Assembly (NCBI GenBank): GCA_028287035.1
Contig: JAQBQL010000075.1
Coordinates: 1-6,299, forward strand
Length of the DNA: 6,299 bases
From: Labilithrix sp.
GTDB taxonomy: Bacteria > Myxococcota > Polyangia > Polyangiales > Polyangiaceae
Direction of reading: 5' to 3'
How positions within the stretch are numbered: the first letter of the stretch is position 1; the number at the start of each line of letters is the position of its first letter. Under the pieces are notes generated by a model. It was not told the DNA's origin. It searched no databases and worked only from the letters and a program-made list of their open reading frames with translations. Position numbers and translations under genes: made by a program. Below, piece by piece: positions 1 through 5,211 of this stretch.

Positions 1-896
1 GGGAAGCCGAGCGCCTCGCGCTGCGCGAGGTACGACTCGGCGACGCCCTTCGCGAGGCCACGCACGCGGCCGATGAAGCGCGCGCGCTCGGTCACGCCGA
101 TCGCGCCGCGCGCATCGAGGACGTTGAACTGGTGCGCGGCCTTCGCCACGAAGTCGTACGCGGGGAGCACGAGGACCTTCAGCGGATCGCGCTTCTCGCC
201 CTCGCCGGTGCCTCCACCGAGCGCGAGGAGGCGCTTCGCCTCCTTCTCGAAGTGATCGAACGAGGCGAAGTGCGCGGCGACGTCGGCCTGCTCGAAGTTG
301 TACGTGCTCCACTCCCACTCGGAGCGCTTCGCGATCTCGCCGTAGCTGACGCCGGGCGCCCACTGGACCTCGTAGATGCTGTCGACGTCCTGCAGGTACA
401 TCGCGATGCGCTCCAGGCCGTAGGTGAGCTCGCCGGACACCGGGCGACAGTCGATGCCGCCGACCTGCTGGAAGTAGGTGAACTGGCTGATCTCCTGGCC
501 GTCGATCCACACCTGCCAGCCGAGGCCCCAGGCCCCGAGCGTCGGCGACTCCCAGTCGTCCTCGAGGAAGCGGACGTCGTGCTGCTCGGGCTTCGTGCCG
601 ATCGCGAGCAGCGACTCGAGGTACTGATCCTGGATGTCGATGGGCGCCGGCTTCAGGATCACCTGGAACTGGTGGAACTGCTGCATGCGGTTCGGATTGT
701 CGCCGTAGCGCCCGTCGGAGGGACGGCGCGAAGGCTCCACGAACGCGACGTTCCAGGGCTCGGGGCCGATGGCGCGCAGGAAGGTGGCCGGGTTGTACGT
801 GCCGGCGCCGACCTCGGAGTTGTACGGCTGCACGAGGAGGCAGCCGCGCTTCACCCAGAAATCCTGCAGCGCGAGGATCAGCTCCTGGAAATACAT
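1..896 (-). CDS. glyQ: Glycyl-tRNA synthetase alpha subunit, 3'-truncated by window edge
   Basis: This is the catalytic alpha chain of the heterotetrameric (alpha2beta2) bacterial glycyl-tRNA synthetase, a cytoplasmic class II enzyme that activates glycine with ATP and charges tRNA-Gly together with the beta chain GlyS. The frame is open from ATG (complement of 894-896) to the left edge, 298 codons. Family alpha chains are about 290-305 residues, so only a few codons are missing. Recognisable blocks are the N-terminal [13 protein letters not shown], the substrate-binding [16 protein letters not shown] (33-48), the motif 2 region with [17 protein letters not shown] (54-70) and [12 protein letters not shown] (72-83), FTYFQQVGG (139-147), and motif 3 [14 protein letters not shown] (154-167). 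No strong Shine-Dalgarno precedes the ATG, and an earlier ATG at 907 is out of frame. The gene starts 33 bp after the stop of the exported-protein gene, so read-through transcription is likely. glyS is not in the window and may lie to the left. The identification is very secure. Confidence 0.97.
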   Translation of the reverse strand, partial: MYFQELILALQDFWVKRGCLLVQPYNSEVGAGTYNPATFLRAIGPEPWNVAFVEPSRRPSDGRYGDNPNRMQQFHQFQVILKPAPIDIQDQYLESLLAIGTKPEQHDVRFLEDDWESPTLGAWGLGWQVWIDGQEISQFTYFQQVGGIDCRPVSGELTYGLERIAMYLQDVDSIYEVQWAPGVSYGEIAKRSEWEWSTYNFEQADVAAHFASFDHFEKEAKRLLALGGGTGEGEKRDPLKVLVLPAYDFVAKAAHQFNVLDARGAIGVTERARFIGRVRGLAKGVAESYLAQREALGF

Positions 897-929
897 GGCG
901 GGCGCATAGCTAGCACGCCTTGCAACGCG

Positions 930-1661
930 TCAGTAGAGCGCTGCAGACAGGCCGATCATGCCGCCCGTGAACGCAGACGAGCCGCGCACGTCCTGCCGCG
1001 GGCCGAGGGTCGGCGTCAGTGATCCGGGGACGAACGGGTTGCGCGACGCGACCTTGTGGTAGGCGGGCGTCTCGTTCTTCGCGTCCTCCTCCTCGTCGTC
1101 GTCCTTGTTCACGGGCTCGCGCGCGAGCACGGCGGCATCGATGGCGATCGCGCTTGCGACGCCGATCACCGTTCCGAGCACGCCGACGAGGGCCGGCCCG
1201 AGGTCGTCGCCGCCGTTGTGACTGCCGCCGCCCGACGCGTAGTAGCCGCCGACCCCGAGCACGAGGGGCGCTCCGATGCGGATGCCGAGATCGGCGAACC
1301 CCATGCCCACGTTGCCATGGGCCCAGTGGACGATCGGCCCGCCGAGGAAGTACCCGCCGACGATGATCCCGGCGCCGAGCTGGTCGGATCCGCCGGCCGC
1401 GGCGCCACCGATCAGCAGCGTCGCGCCGTCCACCACGAGCGTCTGCCAGCCGTACCAGCGAGTCTCGTTCGCCCCGTGGGTGCGCCGGTACTCGTCGTAG
1501 GAGGGTCGAACGTTGCGCTCGGGGAGCGGGCTCGCGGCGGGCTGCGGCGCGGGCGTCGCGGTCGCGGGCGCAGGCGCGGCCTCCTGCGCGTGCGCATTGG
1601 TGCTGGCGGCGAGGCCGAGGCACGTGAGGGCGGCGGCGGCGAACGTCGTACGGATGTTCAT
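930..1661 (-). CDS. Exported glycine-rich protein of unknown function (possible outer-membrane or envelope protein)
   Basis: A 243-aa protein I cannot assign to a named family. The start ATG (complement of 1659-1661) follows a good Shine-Dalgarno (AAGGTG, 8 nt upstream). It begins a clear Sec signal peptide, a short positive N-region then an Ala/Leu core, with likely cleavage after AHA at residues 23-25. The mature protein opens with an Ala/Pro-rich linker (28-47), then YDEYRRTHG and WYGWQTLVVDG (69-79). A Gly-rich hydrophobic stretch (80-180) follows, with GGYFLGGPIVHWAHGN (102-117), a second apolar block (125-142) and a third (154-180). A hydrophilic acidic patch DDDEEED (187-193) and a C-terminal tail ending in aromatic Tyr complete it. 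The alternating Gly/apolar pattern and terminal aromatic would suit a small beta-barrel or a set of membrane helices; neither can be settled by eye. It lies directly upstream of glyQ and diverges from the DNA-glycosylase-like gene. The same frame stays open upstream to 2687, but that part is Arg/Ser-rich antisense shadow. Confidence 0.85.
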   Translation of the reverse strand: MNIRTTFAAAALTCLGLAASTNAHAQEAAPAPATATPAPQPAASPLPERNVRPSYDEYRRTHGANETRWYGWQTLVVDGATLLIGGAAAGGSDQLGAGIIVGGYFLGGPIVHWAHGNVGMGFADLGIRIGAPLVLGVGGYYASGGGSHNGGDDLGPALVGVLGTVIGVASAIAIDAAVLAREPVNKDDDEEEDAKNETPAYHKVASRNPFVPGSLTPTLGPRQDVRGSSAFTGGMIGLSAALY

Positions 1662-1667
1662 GCGAAA

Positions 1668-1674
1668 GGCACCT
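1668..1674 (-). promoter_or_regulatory. Ribosome binding site of the exported-protein gene
   Basis: On the minus strand AAGGTG lies about 8 nt before the ATG at 1661. It supports that start over the long upstream-open frame, as does the signal peptide that begins there. Confidence 0.6.
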
Positions 1675-1780
1675 TGTGAAGCGGAGTCGGGGGCGAGGTA
1701 TGACCGCGAGGCCACACCCCGCGCGATTCGAAGCAGGTTTCTGCGAGGGTCCGTGGACCCGCCGCCCCCGTGTGCAGTCG

Positions 1781-1806
1781 CCGTGCCAGCTCTGCTAAGA
1801 GCACGG
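1781..1806 (+). promoter_or_regulatory. Hairpin immediately before the GTG start of the DNA-glycosylase-like gene
   Basis: CCGTG (1781-1785) can pair with CACGG (1802-1806), and inside it CTCT (1790-1793) with AGAG (1798-1801) around a GCTA loop; the left side carries an unpaired CCAG bulge. The structure ends one base before the GTG at 1808. It would hide the only purine-rich ribosome-binding-like bases (AAGAG, 1797-1801). It could limit translation from that GTG, or it could be chance in GC-rich DNA. Confidence 0.3.
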
Positions 1807-1807
1807 G

Positions 1808-2455
1808 GTGCCCGCTGCCGATCCGCGTCTGGTTCGTCTCCGTCAGGTGCATCGCGCCATGGACGTGTGCGCCGCATGCCCGAAGATGATCGGCCCCGTC
1901 GTGCACGGGCCGCCCGTCCTGTCGAAGGTGTTCCTCCTCGGTCAGGCGCCCGGGCCGCGCGAAGGATCGTTCGGGAGGCCCTTCGCGTGGACCGCCGGTC
2001 GCACGATGTTCGCCTGGTTCGAGAACGCGATGGGCCTCGACGAGCAGACCTTCCGCGAGCGCATCTACATGGCGGCGGTCGCGCGGTGCTTTCCCGGCAA
2101 GGCGAAGGGGGGCGGCGATCGCAAGCCTGACGGTGAGGAGATCCTCCGCTGTCGCACCTTCCTCGAGCGCGAGGTGAAGATCCTGCAGCCCGAGCTGGTG
2201 CTGGCGGTCGGGCAGCTCGCGATCGGCGAGGTGCTCGGGCCGCTCGCCGCGGGCAAGAAGCTCGACGCGCTCGTCGGTGATCAGCTGAGGACCCGGTGGC
2301 ACGGCGTCGACGTCGACGTCGTGCCGCTGCCGCATCCGAGCGGCGCGTCGCCGTGGCCGCGCATCGAGCCGGGCAAGACGCTGACGGGCCACGCGCTCGC
2401 GATCGTGAAGCAGCACCCGGCCATGCGCGAGCTGCTCCGTCGCCGGACGGGCTGA
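1808..2455 (+). CDS. Uracil-DNA glycosylase superfamily protein, Fe-S cluster type, uncharacterised subgroup
   Basis: A 215-aa probable DNA-repair protein of the uracil-DNA glycosylase fold, expected to excise uracil or another damaged base from DNA in the cytoplasm. Motif A is GQAPG (45-49); family 4 enzymes usually have GEAPG. It is followed by GRPFAWTAGRTMF (56-68), matching the PFVG-x-AG region. Motif B-like HPSGAS (176-181) supplies the histidine/serine loop that enters the minor groove. Cysteines at 21, 24, 94 and 115 have a C-x2-C...C-x20-C layout like the [4Fe-4S] ligands of family 4/5 enzymes. Helix-strand PELVLAVGQLA (128-138) is also typical. The motif A acid is missing, so the catalytic residue and substrate are uncertain. 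The GTG at 1808 is the earliest possible start because an in-frame TAA lies at 1796-1798. An ATG at 1859, with AGGTG 9 nt upstream, would give a 198-aa form that keeps all cysteines but loses an N-terminal helix; I prefer the GTG moderately. The metallopeptidase gene follows on the same strand. Confidence 0.88.
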   Translation: MPAADPRLVRLRQVHRAMDVCAACPKMIGPVVHGPPVLSKVFLLGQAPGPREGSFGRPFAWTAGRTMFAWFENAMGLDEQTFRERIYMAAVARCFPGKAKGGGDRKPDGEEILRCRTFLEREVKILQPELVLAVGQLAIGEVLGPLAAGKKLDALVGDQLRTRWHGVDVDVVPLPHPSGASPWPRIEPGKTLTGHALAIVKQHPAMRELLRRRTG

Positions 2456-2470
2456 TAGGATTCCGCCGCG

Positions 2471-2500
2471 ATGAAGGCGCGCACCCGGGACAATCCATGA
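2471..2500 (+). other. Possible 9-codon leader ORF coupled to the metallopeptidase gene
   Basis: ATG at 2471 opens a frame reading MKARTRDNP and stops at TGA 2498-2500. That stop overlaps the metallopeptidase ATG (2497-2499) in an ATGA arrangement. AGGA (2457-2460) lies 10 nt before the leader ATG, a better ribosome binding site than the weak GGGA (2487-2490) before the main gene. The layout would suit translational coupling, but so short a frame can arise by chance. Confidence 0.25.
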
Positions 2501-3141
2501 AGGGGCGCCTCGTGCAGCTGACGCTCGTGATCGCCGCCGCATGCGTGGCCACCGGGGACGCGCGCGCCGAGCGGCCGGCCGCGCTGCGCCCCGCGCGCAC
2601 GTTCCCAATCACGGTGACCGTCGCCCTCGAGGCCGGGCAGCCGGCGCGCGACGCGTCCTGGGTCACCGCGCAGATCGACGTGGCCAACGGCCTCTATGGC
2701 CCGCTCGGCATCACCTTCCGCCAGACCGGCGACCGGACGATGCCGGCGCGCCATGCGAACCAGCACACGCGCGAGGACCGCGATGCGCTCGCGCCGCTCG
2801 CGTCGACGAGCACGATCGACGTGTTCGTCGTCACCTCGCTCGAGGACGTCGACGAGCCCGGACGCATGCGCCGCGGCGTCGCCTGGACGAGCCGCACCGA
2901 CCAGAAGCGCTACATCATCCTCTCCTCGATCGCGCAGCCCGGCGTGCTCGCCCACGAGCTCGGGCACTTCTTCGGCAACGGCCACAGCGACGTGCCCGAC
3001 AACCTCATGAGCTACACGCGCACGCCGAACGGGACGGTGTTCCTGGACGACGCGCAGGTCGCCCGCGTCCAGTCGTTCGCGACCCGGTTCCTCGCGTCGG
3101 GTCGCCTCACCGACGTCACGAGGCGCCCCTCGGCCCCCTGA
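2497..3141 (+). CDS. Secreted metzincin-like zinc metallopeptidase
   Basis: A 214-aa predicted extracytoplasmic zinc protease of unknown substrate. From ATG 2497 it begins with a Sec signal peptide (K2, R4, apolar core 5-18, probable cleavage after ARA at 22-24). C16 follows AAA, not a proper lipobox, so a lipoprotein is less likely. The mature part has a strand/helix region around WVTAQIDVANGLYGPLGITFRQ (55-76), typical of the N-terminal subdomain where metzincin-like domains describe the substrate cleft. The zinc site is HELGHFFGNGH (153-163), an exact H-E-x-x-H-x-x-G-x-x-H match with ligands H153, H157, H163 and general base E154. NLMSY (169-173) provides the Met-turn. The open frame extends upstream to 2296, but that part is Arg-rich shadow of the preceding gene and would bury the signal peptide. 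It starts 41 bp after the glycosylase-like gene and may share its transcript. The nearest families are astacin/pappalysin/archaemetzincin-like; I cannot assign one. No propeptide is obvious. Confidence 0.88.
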   Translation: MKGRLVQLTLVIAAACVATGDARAERPAALRPARTFPITVTVALEAGQPARDASWVTAQIDVANGLYGPLGITFRQTGDRTMPARHANQHTREDRDALAPLASTSTIDVFVVTSLEDVDEPGRMRRGVAWTSRTDQKRYIILSSIAQPGVLAHELGHFFGNGHSDVPDNLMSYTRTPNGTVFLDDAQVARVQSFATRFLASGRLTDVTRRPSAP

Positions 3142-3161
3142 TCCCGGCGTTTTCCGCGTTC

Positions 3162-3169
3162 GTCGCGAC
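3162..3169. promoter_or_regulatory. 8-bp palindrome upstream of the ECF promoter
   Basis: GTCGCGAC is a perfect self-complementary octamer lying about 14 bp upstream of the proposed -35 box, flanked by TTCG (3159-3162) and CGAA (3172-3175), which are also mutually inverted. Its position fits an activator or repressor site, but palindromes of this size are common in GC-rich DNA. Confidence 0.2.
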
Positions 3170-3182
3170 CTCGAAATATCCG

Positions 3183-3208
3183 GGAACCTTCGGGGCGCTC
3201 GGTCGTGA
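3183..3208 (+). promoter_or_regulatory. Candidate ECF-sigma promoter upstream of the sigma factor gene (autoregulation)
   Basis: GGAAC (3183-3187) matches the -35 motif shared by many ECF sigma factors. After 15 nt it is followed by TCGTGA (3203-3208), resembling the TCTGA/CGTC-type -10 element. The spacing is what ECF promoters use. An AT-rich patch (AAATAT, 3174-3179) lies just upstream. Transcription would start near 3214-3216, only a few bases before the first ATG (3218), so the message would be almost leaderless. The element is the only ECF-like promoter in the 76-bp gap between the metallopeptidase and sigma genes, which suggests the sigma factor transcribes its own operon. Confidence 0.5.
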
Positions 3209-3217
3209 CACTCGGCG

Positions 3218-3826
3218 ATGATGGCCGTCATGAGCGTCGCGTCCGCCAAGGGCAAGGAGGGAAGCCCCGGCTCCCCGCCGCCGCTCGACGGCGCGGTGCT
3301 CGCCCGGTGTTGCGCGCAGGACCCGATGGCGTTCCGGGCATTCGTGGTCCGGTACGAGCGCATGGTGTTCGCGCTGCTCTCGCGCATGCTCGGGCGCGGC
3401 CCCGAGGTCGAGGACCTCGCGCAGGAGACGTTCGTGCGCGCGTACCGGGCGTTCCCGGGGTTCGACCTGCAGGGAGCCGCGAAGCCCTCGACGTGGCTGC
3501 TGACGATCGCCACCCGGCTCGCGCTCGACGCCCGCAAGAAGCGGAGGCTCGACGTCGCCTCGGACGAGGAGGCGGAGGGCGCCTCGACCGGCTCGACCCC
3601 GGAGCTGTCGCTCCAGCGCCGTGAGCTCGGTCGCGCGATCGCCGAGGCCGCCGATCTCCTGCCCGACGACCAGCGCGCCGCGCTCGTCCTCGCCGAGCTG
3701 CACGGCCTCCCGATCGCCGAGATCGCCGAGGTGCTCGGCATCCCCGAGAACACCGCGAAGACGCGGCTCTTCCGCGCGCGCGAGAAGATGCGTGAGTCGC
3801 TGAAGAGCGAGTGGAGGACGCCGTGA
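3218..3826 (+). CDS. ECF-family RNA polymerase sigma factor (sigma-70 family, RpoE-like)
   Basis: A 202-aa alternative sigma factor that would direct RNA polymerase to a small regulon in response to an envelope or extracellular signal. Region 2 spans about 34-110: QDPMAFRAFVVRYERMVF, then the polymerase-binding EVEDLAQETFVRAYRAF (63-79), then the -10-melting and recognition helices with STWLLTIATRLALDARKKRR (91-110). An acidic/Ser linker (112-135) joins it to region 4 (148-195): LPDDQRAALVLAELHGL, then the helix-turn-helix IAEIAEVLGIPENTAKTRLFRAREKM. Region 3 is absent, as in ECF factors, and there is no C-terminal extension. ATGs at 3218, 3221 and 3230 are all possible; none has a Shine-Dalgarno, which fits a near-leaderless transcript from the promoter just upstream. 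The stop TGA (3824-3826) overlaps the GTG of the FecR-domain gene, so the two are co-translated. A classical zinc-binding anti-sigma gene is not adjacent; the FecR protein is the obvious partner. Confidence 0.95.
   Translation: MMAVMSVASAKGKEGSPGSPPPLDGAVLARCCAQDPMAFRAFVVRYERMVFALLSRMLGRGPEVEDLAQETFVRAYRAFPGFDLQGAAKPSTWLLTIATRLALDARKKRRLDVASDEEAEGASTGSTPELSLQRRELGRAIAEAADLLPDDQRAALVLAELHGLPIAEIAEVLGIPENTAKTRLFRAREKMRESLKSEWRTP
3813..3825 (+). promoter_or_regulatory. Ribosome binding site and GTG start that fix the FecR-domain gene start
   Basis: GGAGG (3813-3817) sits 5 nt before GTG 3823-3825, ideal Shine-Dalgarno spacing. That GTG shares bases with the sigma gene stop (GTGA). The alternative in-frame GTG at 3811 overlaps the Shine-Dalgarno itself and would add only four residues, so 3823 is the better start. 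Confidence 0.75.
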
Positions 3827-5211
3827 GCGAGGAGCCGGAGATCGATCTCGATGCGTGGGAAGCGCAGGCGCCGCCGGCCGACTTCGCGGAGCGCGTGCTC
3901 GCTCGCGTGCGCGCCGAGTCGCCGGTGCCGGTGAAGCCGCCGGCTCGGCGCCGCCGGTGGGCGGTCGCGGGCGGCGTCACGGGCGCGCTCGCGCTGGCCG
4001 CCGCGCTGGCCCTCCGCATCGGCAGCGCGCCCCAGCACGGCGAGGCGATCGCCAGGGAACGGCTGGAGGTCTCGCTGGGCTCGCGAGCGCGCGCCGTGCT
4101 CGAGCCGGGCGCGCAGGTGAAGTGGGACGGCGCCGACGTCGTGCAGGCGCACGGCGACGTCTTCTACCGCGTCGAGCCAGGCGCACGCTTTCGCGTGCAC
4201 ACCCCGGCGGGCGACGTGGAGGTCGAGGGCACGTGCTTCGCGGTGAAGATCCGCGGTGAGGGTGATGCGATGAACAAGCGAGACGCGAAATCAGGAGTCA
4301 TCGGCGCGGCGCTCTCGGCGCTCGCCTTCGTTGGCGTGTACGAGGGCAAGGTCGCGGTCTCGCATGCGGGCAGCCGCGTCGACGTCGGCGCCGGCGAGTC
4401 GGCGCAGGCCGGGAGCGACGGCGTGCATGCGTCCGGAAACCTCGGCGACGGCGAGAAGGCGTTCGATGCCAAGGCGAGCGCCGCGTCGGGCGACACTCCG
4501 CTCGCGCAGGCGAACGACAACCTCGTGGCGCAGGTGAGCGAGTACCGCTCGCGGCTCGAGGCCATCGCCGCCCAGAAGATCGAGCTCGAGCAGCAGCTGA
4601 AGAGGAGCGAGGACAAGCTCGCCGCCGCGGACGGCGGTCCGGGCCGCACACGCGCCGAGTACGACCTCACGCAGGAGGACTGGGCGGAGCTCGCGAAGAA
4701 GGGCCAGGTGAAGTACCGCGTGCCGTGCCTCGGGAGCGATGGCTGGGACTTTCCGGCCTCGAAGCTCCAGACCCTCGGCCTCGCGCCGCAGGACGCGGCG
4801 GTCCTCAAGGACGCCTACCAGCGGTCCCACGATCGCGTGTGGAAGGAGATCCGGCCGCTCTGCGTCGCGGCGCTCGGCGCGACCCCCGACGTGATCGACA
4901 AGATCGGCGCCGACCAGTGTCCGCATCTCATCTACGACGCGGCGGTGCGCGCCGACCCCGAGGCGGCGCGCGAGGCGCACACGCAGGCGGCGGAGATCCG
5001 CGCCGGGCTCCGCCCCGAGCCCGGTCCGAACGACAAGGTGAACCCGGTCACGAGGATGTTCCTGATCCTCACCGGCGCGAACGGCGCGTTCGAGCAGGAT
5101 CTCGCGAAATCATTCGGGCCGGAGGAGGCGCATCGCCTCGCCCAGTCCGACGAGATGTGCAACAGCAACAGCCGCTGGGGCGGCGGCAAGAAGCGCGGCG
5201 AGGGGAACTGA
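3823..5211 (+). CDS. FecR-domain membrane protein, probable anti-sigma/sensor partner of the ECF sigma factor
   Basis: A 462-aa single-pass protein. A short N-terminal segment (1-45) has LDAWEAQAPPADFAERVLARVRAE (9-32 region) and a basic RRRR stop (42-45); it would face the cytoplasm and be the sigma-binding part. One transmembrane helix follows (46-64, Ala/Leu/Gly/Val). The outside part begins with a FecR-like beta domain: LEVSLGSRARAVLEPGAQV (81-99), GDVFYRVEPGARFRVHTP (111-128), VEVEGTCFAV (132-141), and YEGKVAVS with VGAGESAQ (173-195). Between these halves is an insertion with a second apolar stretch (158-172). Next come a Ser/Ala/Gly linker, a coiled coil (about 227-268, heptads rich in Leu/Glu/Lys) and a C-terminal domain (282-455) with cysteines at 302, 347, 366 and 446 that I do not recognise. 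Known FecR proteins regulate ECF factors across the membrane; that role here is inferred from the 4-nt overlap with the sigma gene. No zinc anti-sigma motif (HxxxCxxC) is present. Confidence 0.88.
   Translation: MSEEPEIDLDAWEAQAPPADFAERVLARVRAESPVPVKPPARRRRWAVAGGVTGALALAAALALRIGSAPQHGEAIARERLEVSLGSRARAVLEPGAQVKWDGADVVQAHGDVFYRVEPGARFRVHTPAGDVEVEGTCFAVKIRGEGDAMNKRDAKSGVIGAALSALAFVGVYEGKVAVSHAGSRVDVGAGESAQAGSDGVHASGNLGDGEKAFDAKASAASGDTPLAQANDNLVAQVSEYRSRLEAIAAQKIELEQQLKRSEDKLAAADGGPGRTRAEYDLTQEDWAELAKKGQVKYRVPCLGSDGWDFPASKLQTLGLAPQDAAVLKDAYQRSHDRVWKEIRPLCVAALGATPDVIDKIGADQCPHLIYDAAVRADPEAAREAHTQAAEIRAGLRPEPGPNDKVNPVTRMFLILTGANGAFEQDLAKSFGPEEAHRLAQSDEMCNSNSRWGGGKKRGEGN

Larger units (their letters stand above)
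1662..1807. other. Divergent intergenic region between the exported-protein gene and the DNA-glycosylase-like gene
   Basis: This 146-bp spacer must hold promoters firing in both directions, as neither flanking gene has another obvious source of transcription. On the plus strand the best housekeeping-like pair is TTGTGA (1674-1679) and TATGAC (1699-1704), with a 19-nt spacer. Each box matches the sigma-70 consensus at 4 of 6 positions, so this is a weak candidate. It would overlap the minus-strand ribosome binding site and leave a leader of about 100 nt for the glycosylase-like gene. I found no convincing minus-strand -35/-10 pair. A short hairpin sits at the right end (1781-1806). Confidence 0.35.

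Noticed and set aside
132..1022. Plus-strand 296-codon open frame across glyQ
   Set aside because: It is antisense to glyQ, whose minus-strand translation is an unmistakable family match. The plus-strand product is a low-complexity Leu/Arg/Ala/Val-rich shadow typical of GC-rich DNA.
2296..2496. N-terminal extension of the metallopeptidase to 281 residues
   Set aside because: It overlaps the end of the glycosylase-like gene, is Arg-rich, and would place the signal peptide internally.
1658..2608. Minus-strand 316-codon open frame opposite the DNA-glycosylase-like gene
   Set aside because: It has no recognisable motif and is antisense to a protein with GQAPG, four cysteines and HPSGAS.
1662..2687. 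Upstream extension of the exported-protein frame to 585 codons
   Set aside because: The extra part is an Arg/Ala/Ser-rich shadow of the glycosylase-like gene. The signal peptide and Shine-Dalgarno at 1661 fix the true start.
3142..3185. TCCCGG (3142-3147) and CCGGGA (3180-3185) inverted repeat as a terminator for the metallopeptidase gene
   Set aside because: The arms are 6 bp with a loop of 32 nt and no T tract. The right arm coincides with the proposed ECF -35 box, so termination by this pair is unconvincing.
3253..3298. AAGGAGG (3254-3260) as the ribosome binding site of a shorter sigma factor starting at GTG 3296
   Set aside because: The spacing is about 35 nt, too long for initiation, and the sequence simply encodes Lys-Glu-Gly within the N-terminal region.
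2281..4200. Minus-strand 639-codon open frame opposite the metallopeptidase, sigma and FecR genes
   Set aside because: The product is Arg/Ser/Ala-rich without motifs and lies antisense to three genes with clear domain signatures. Long stop-free antisense frames are expected at this GC content.
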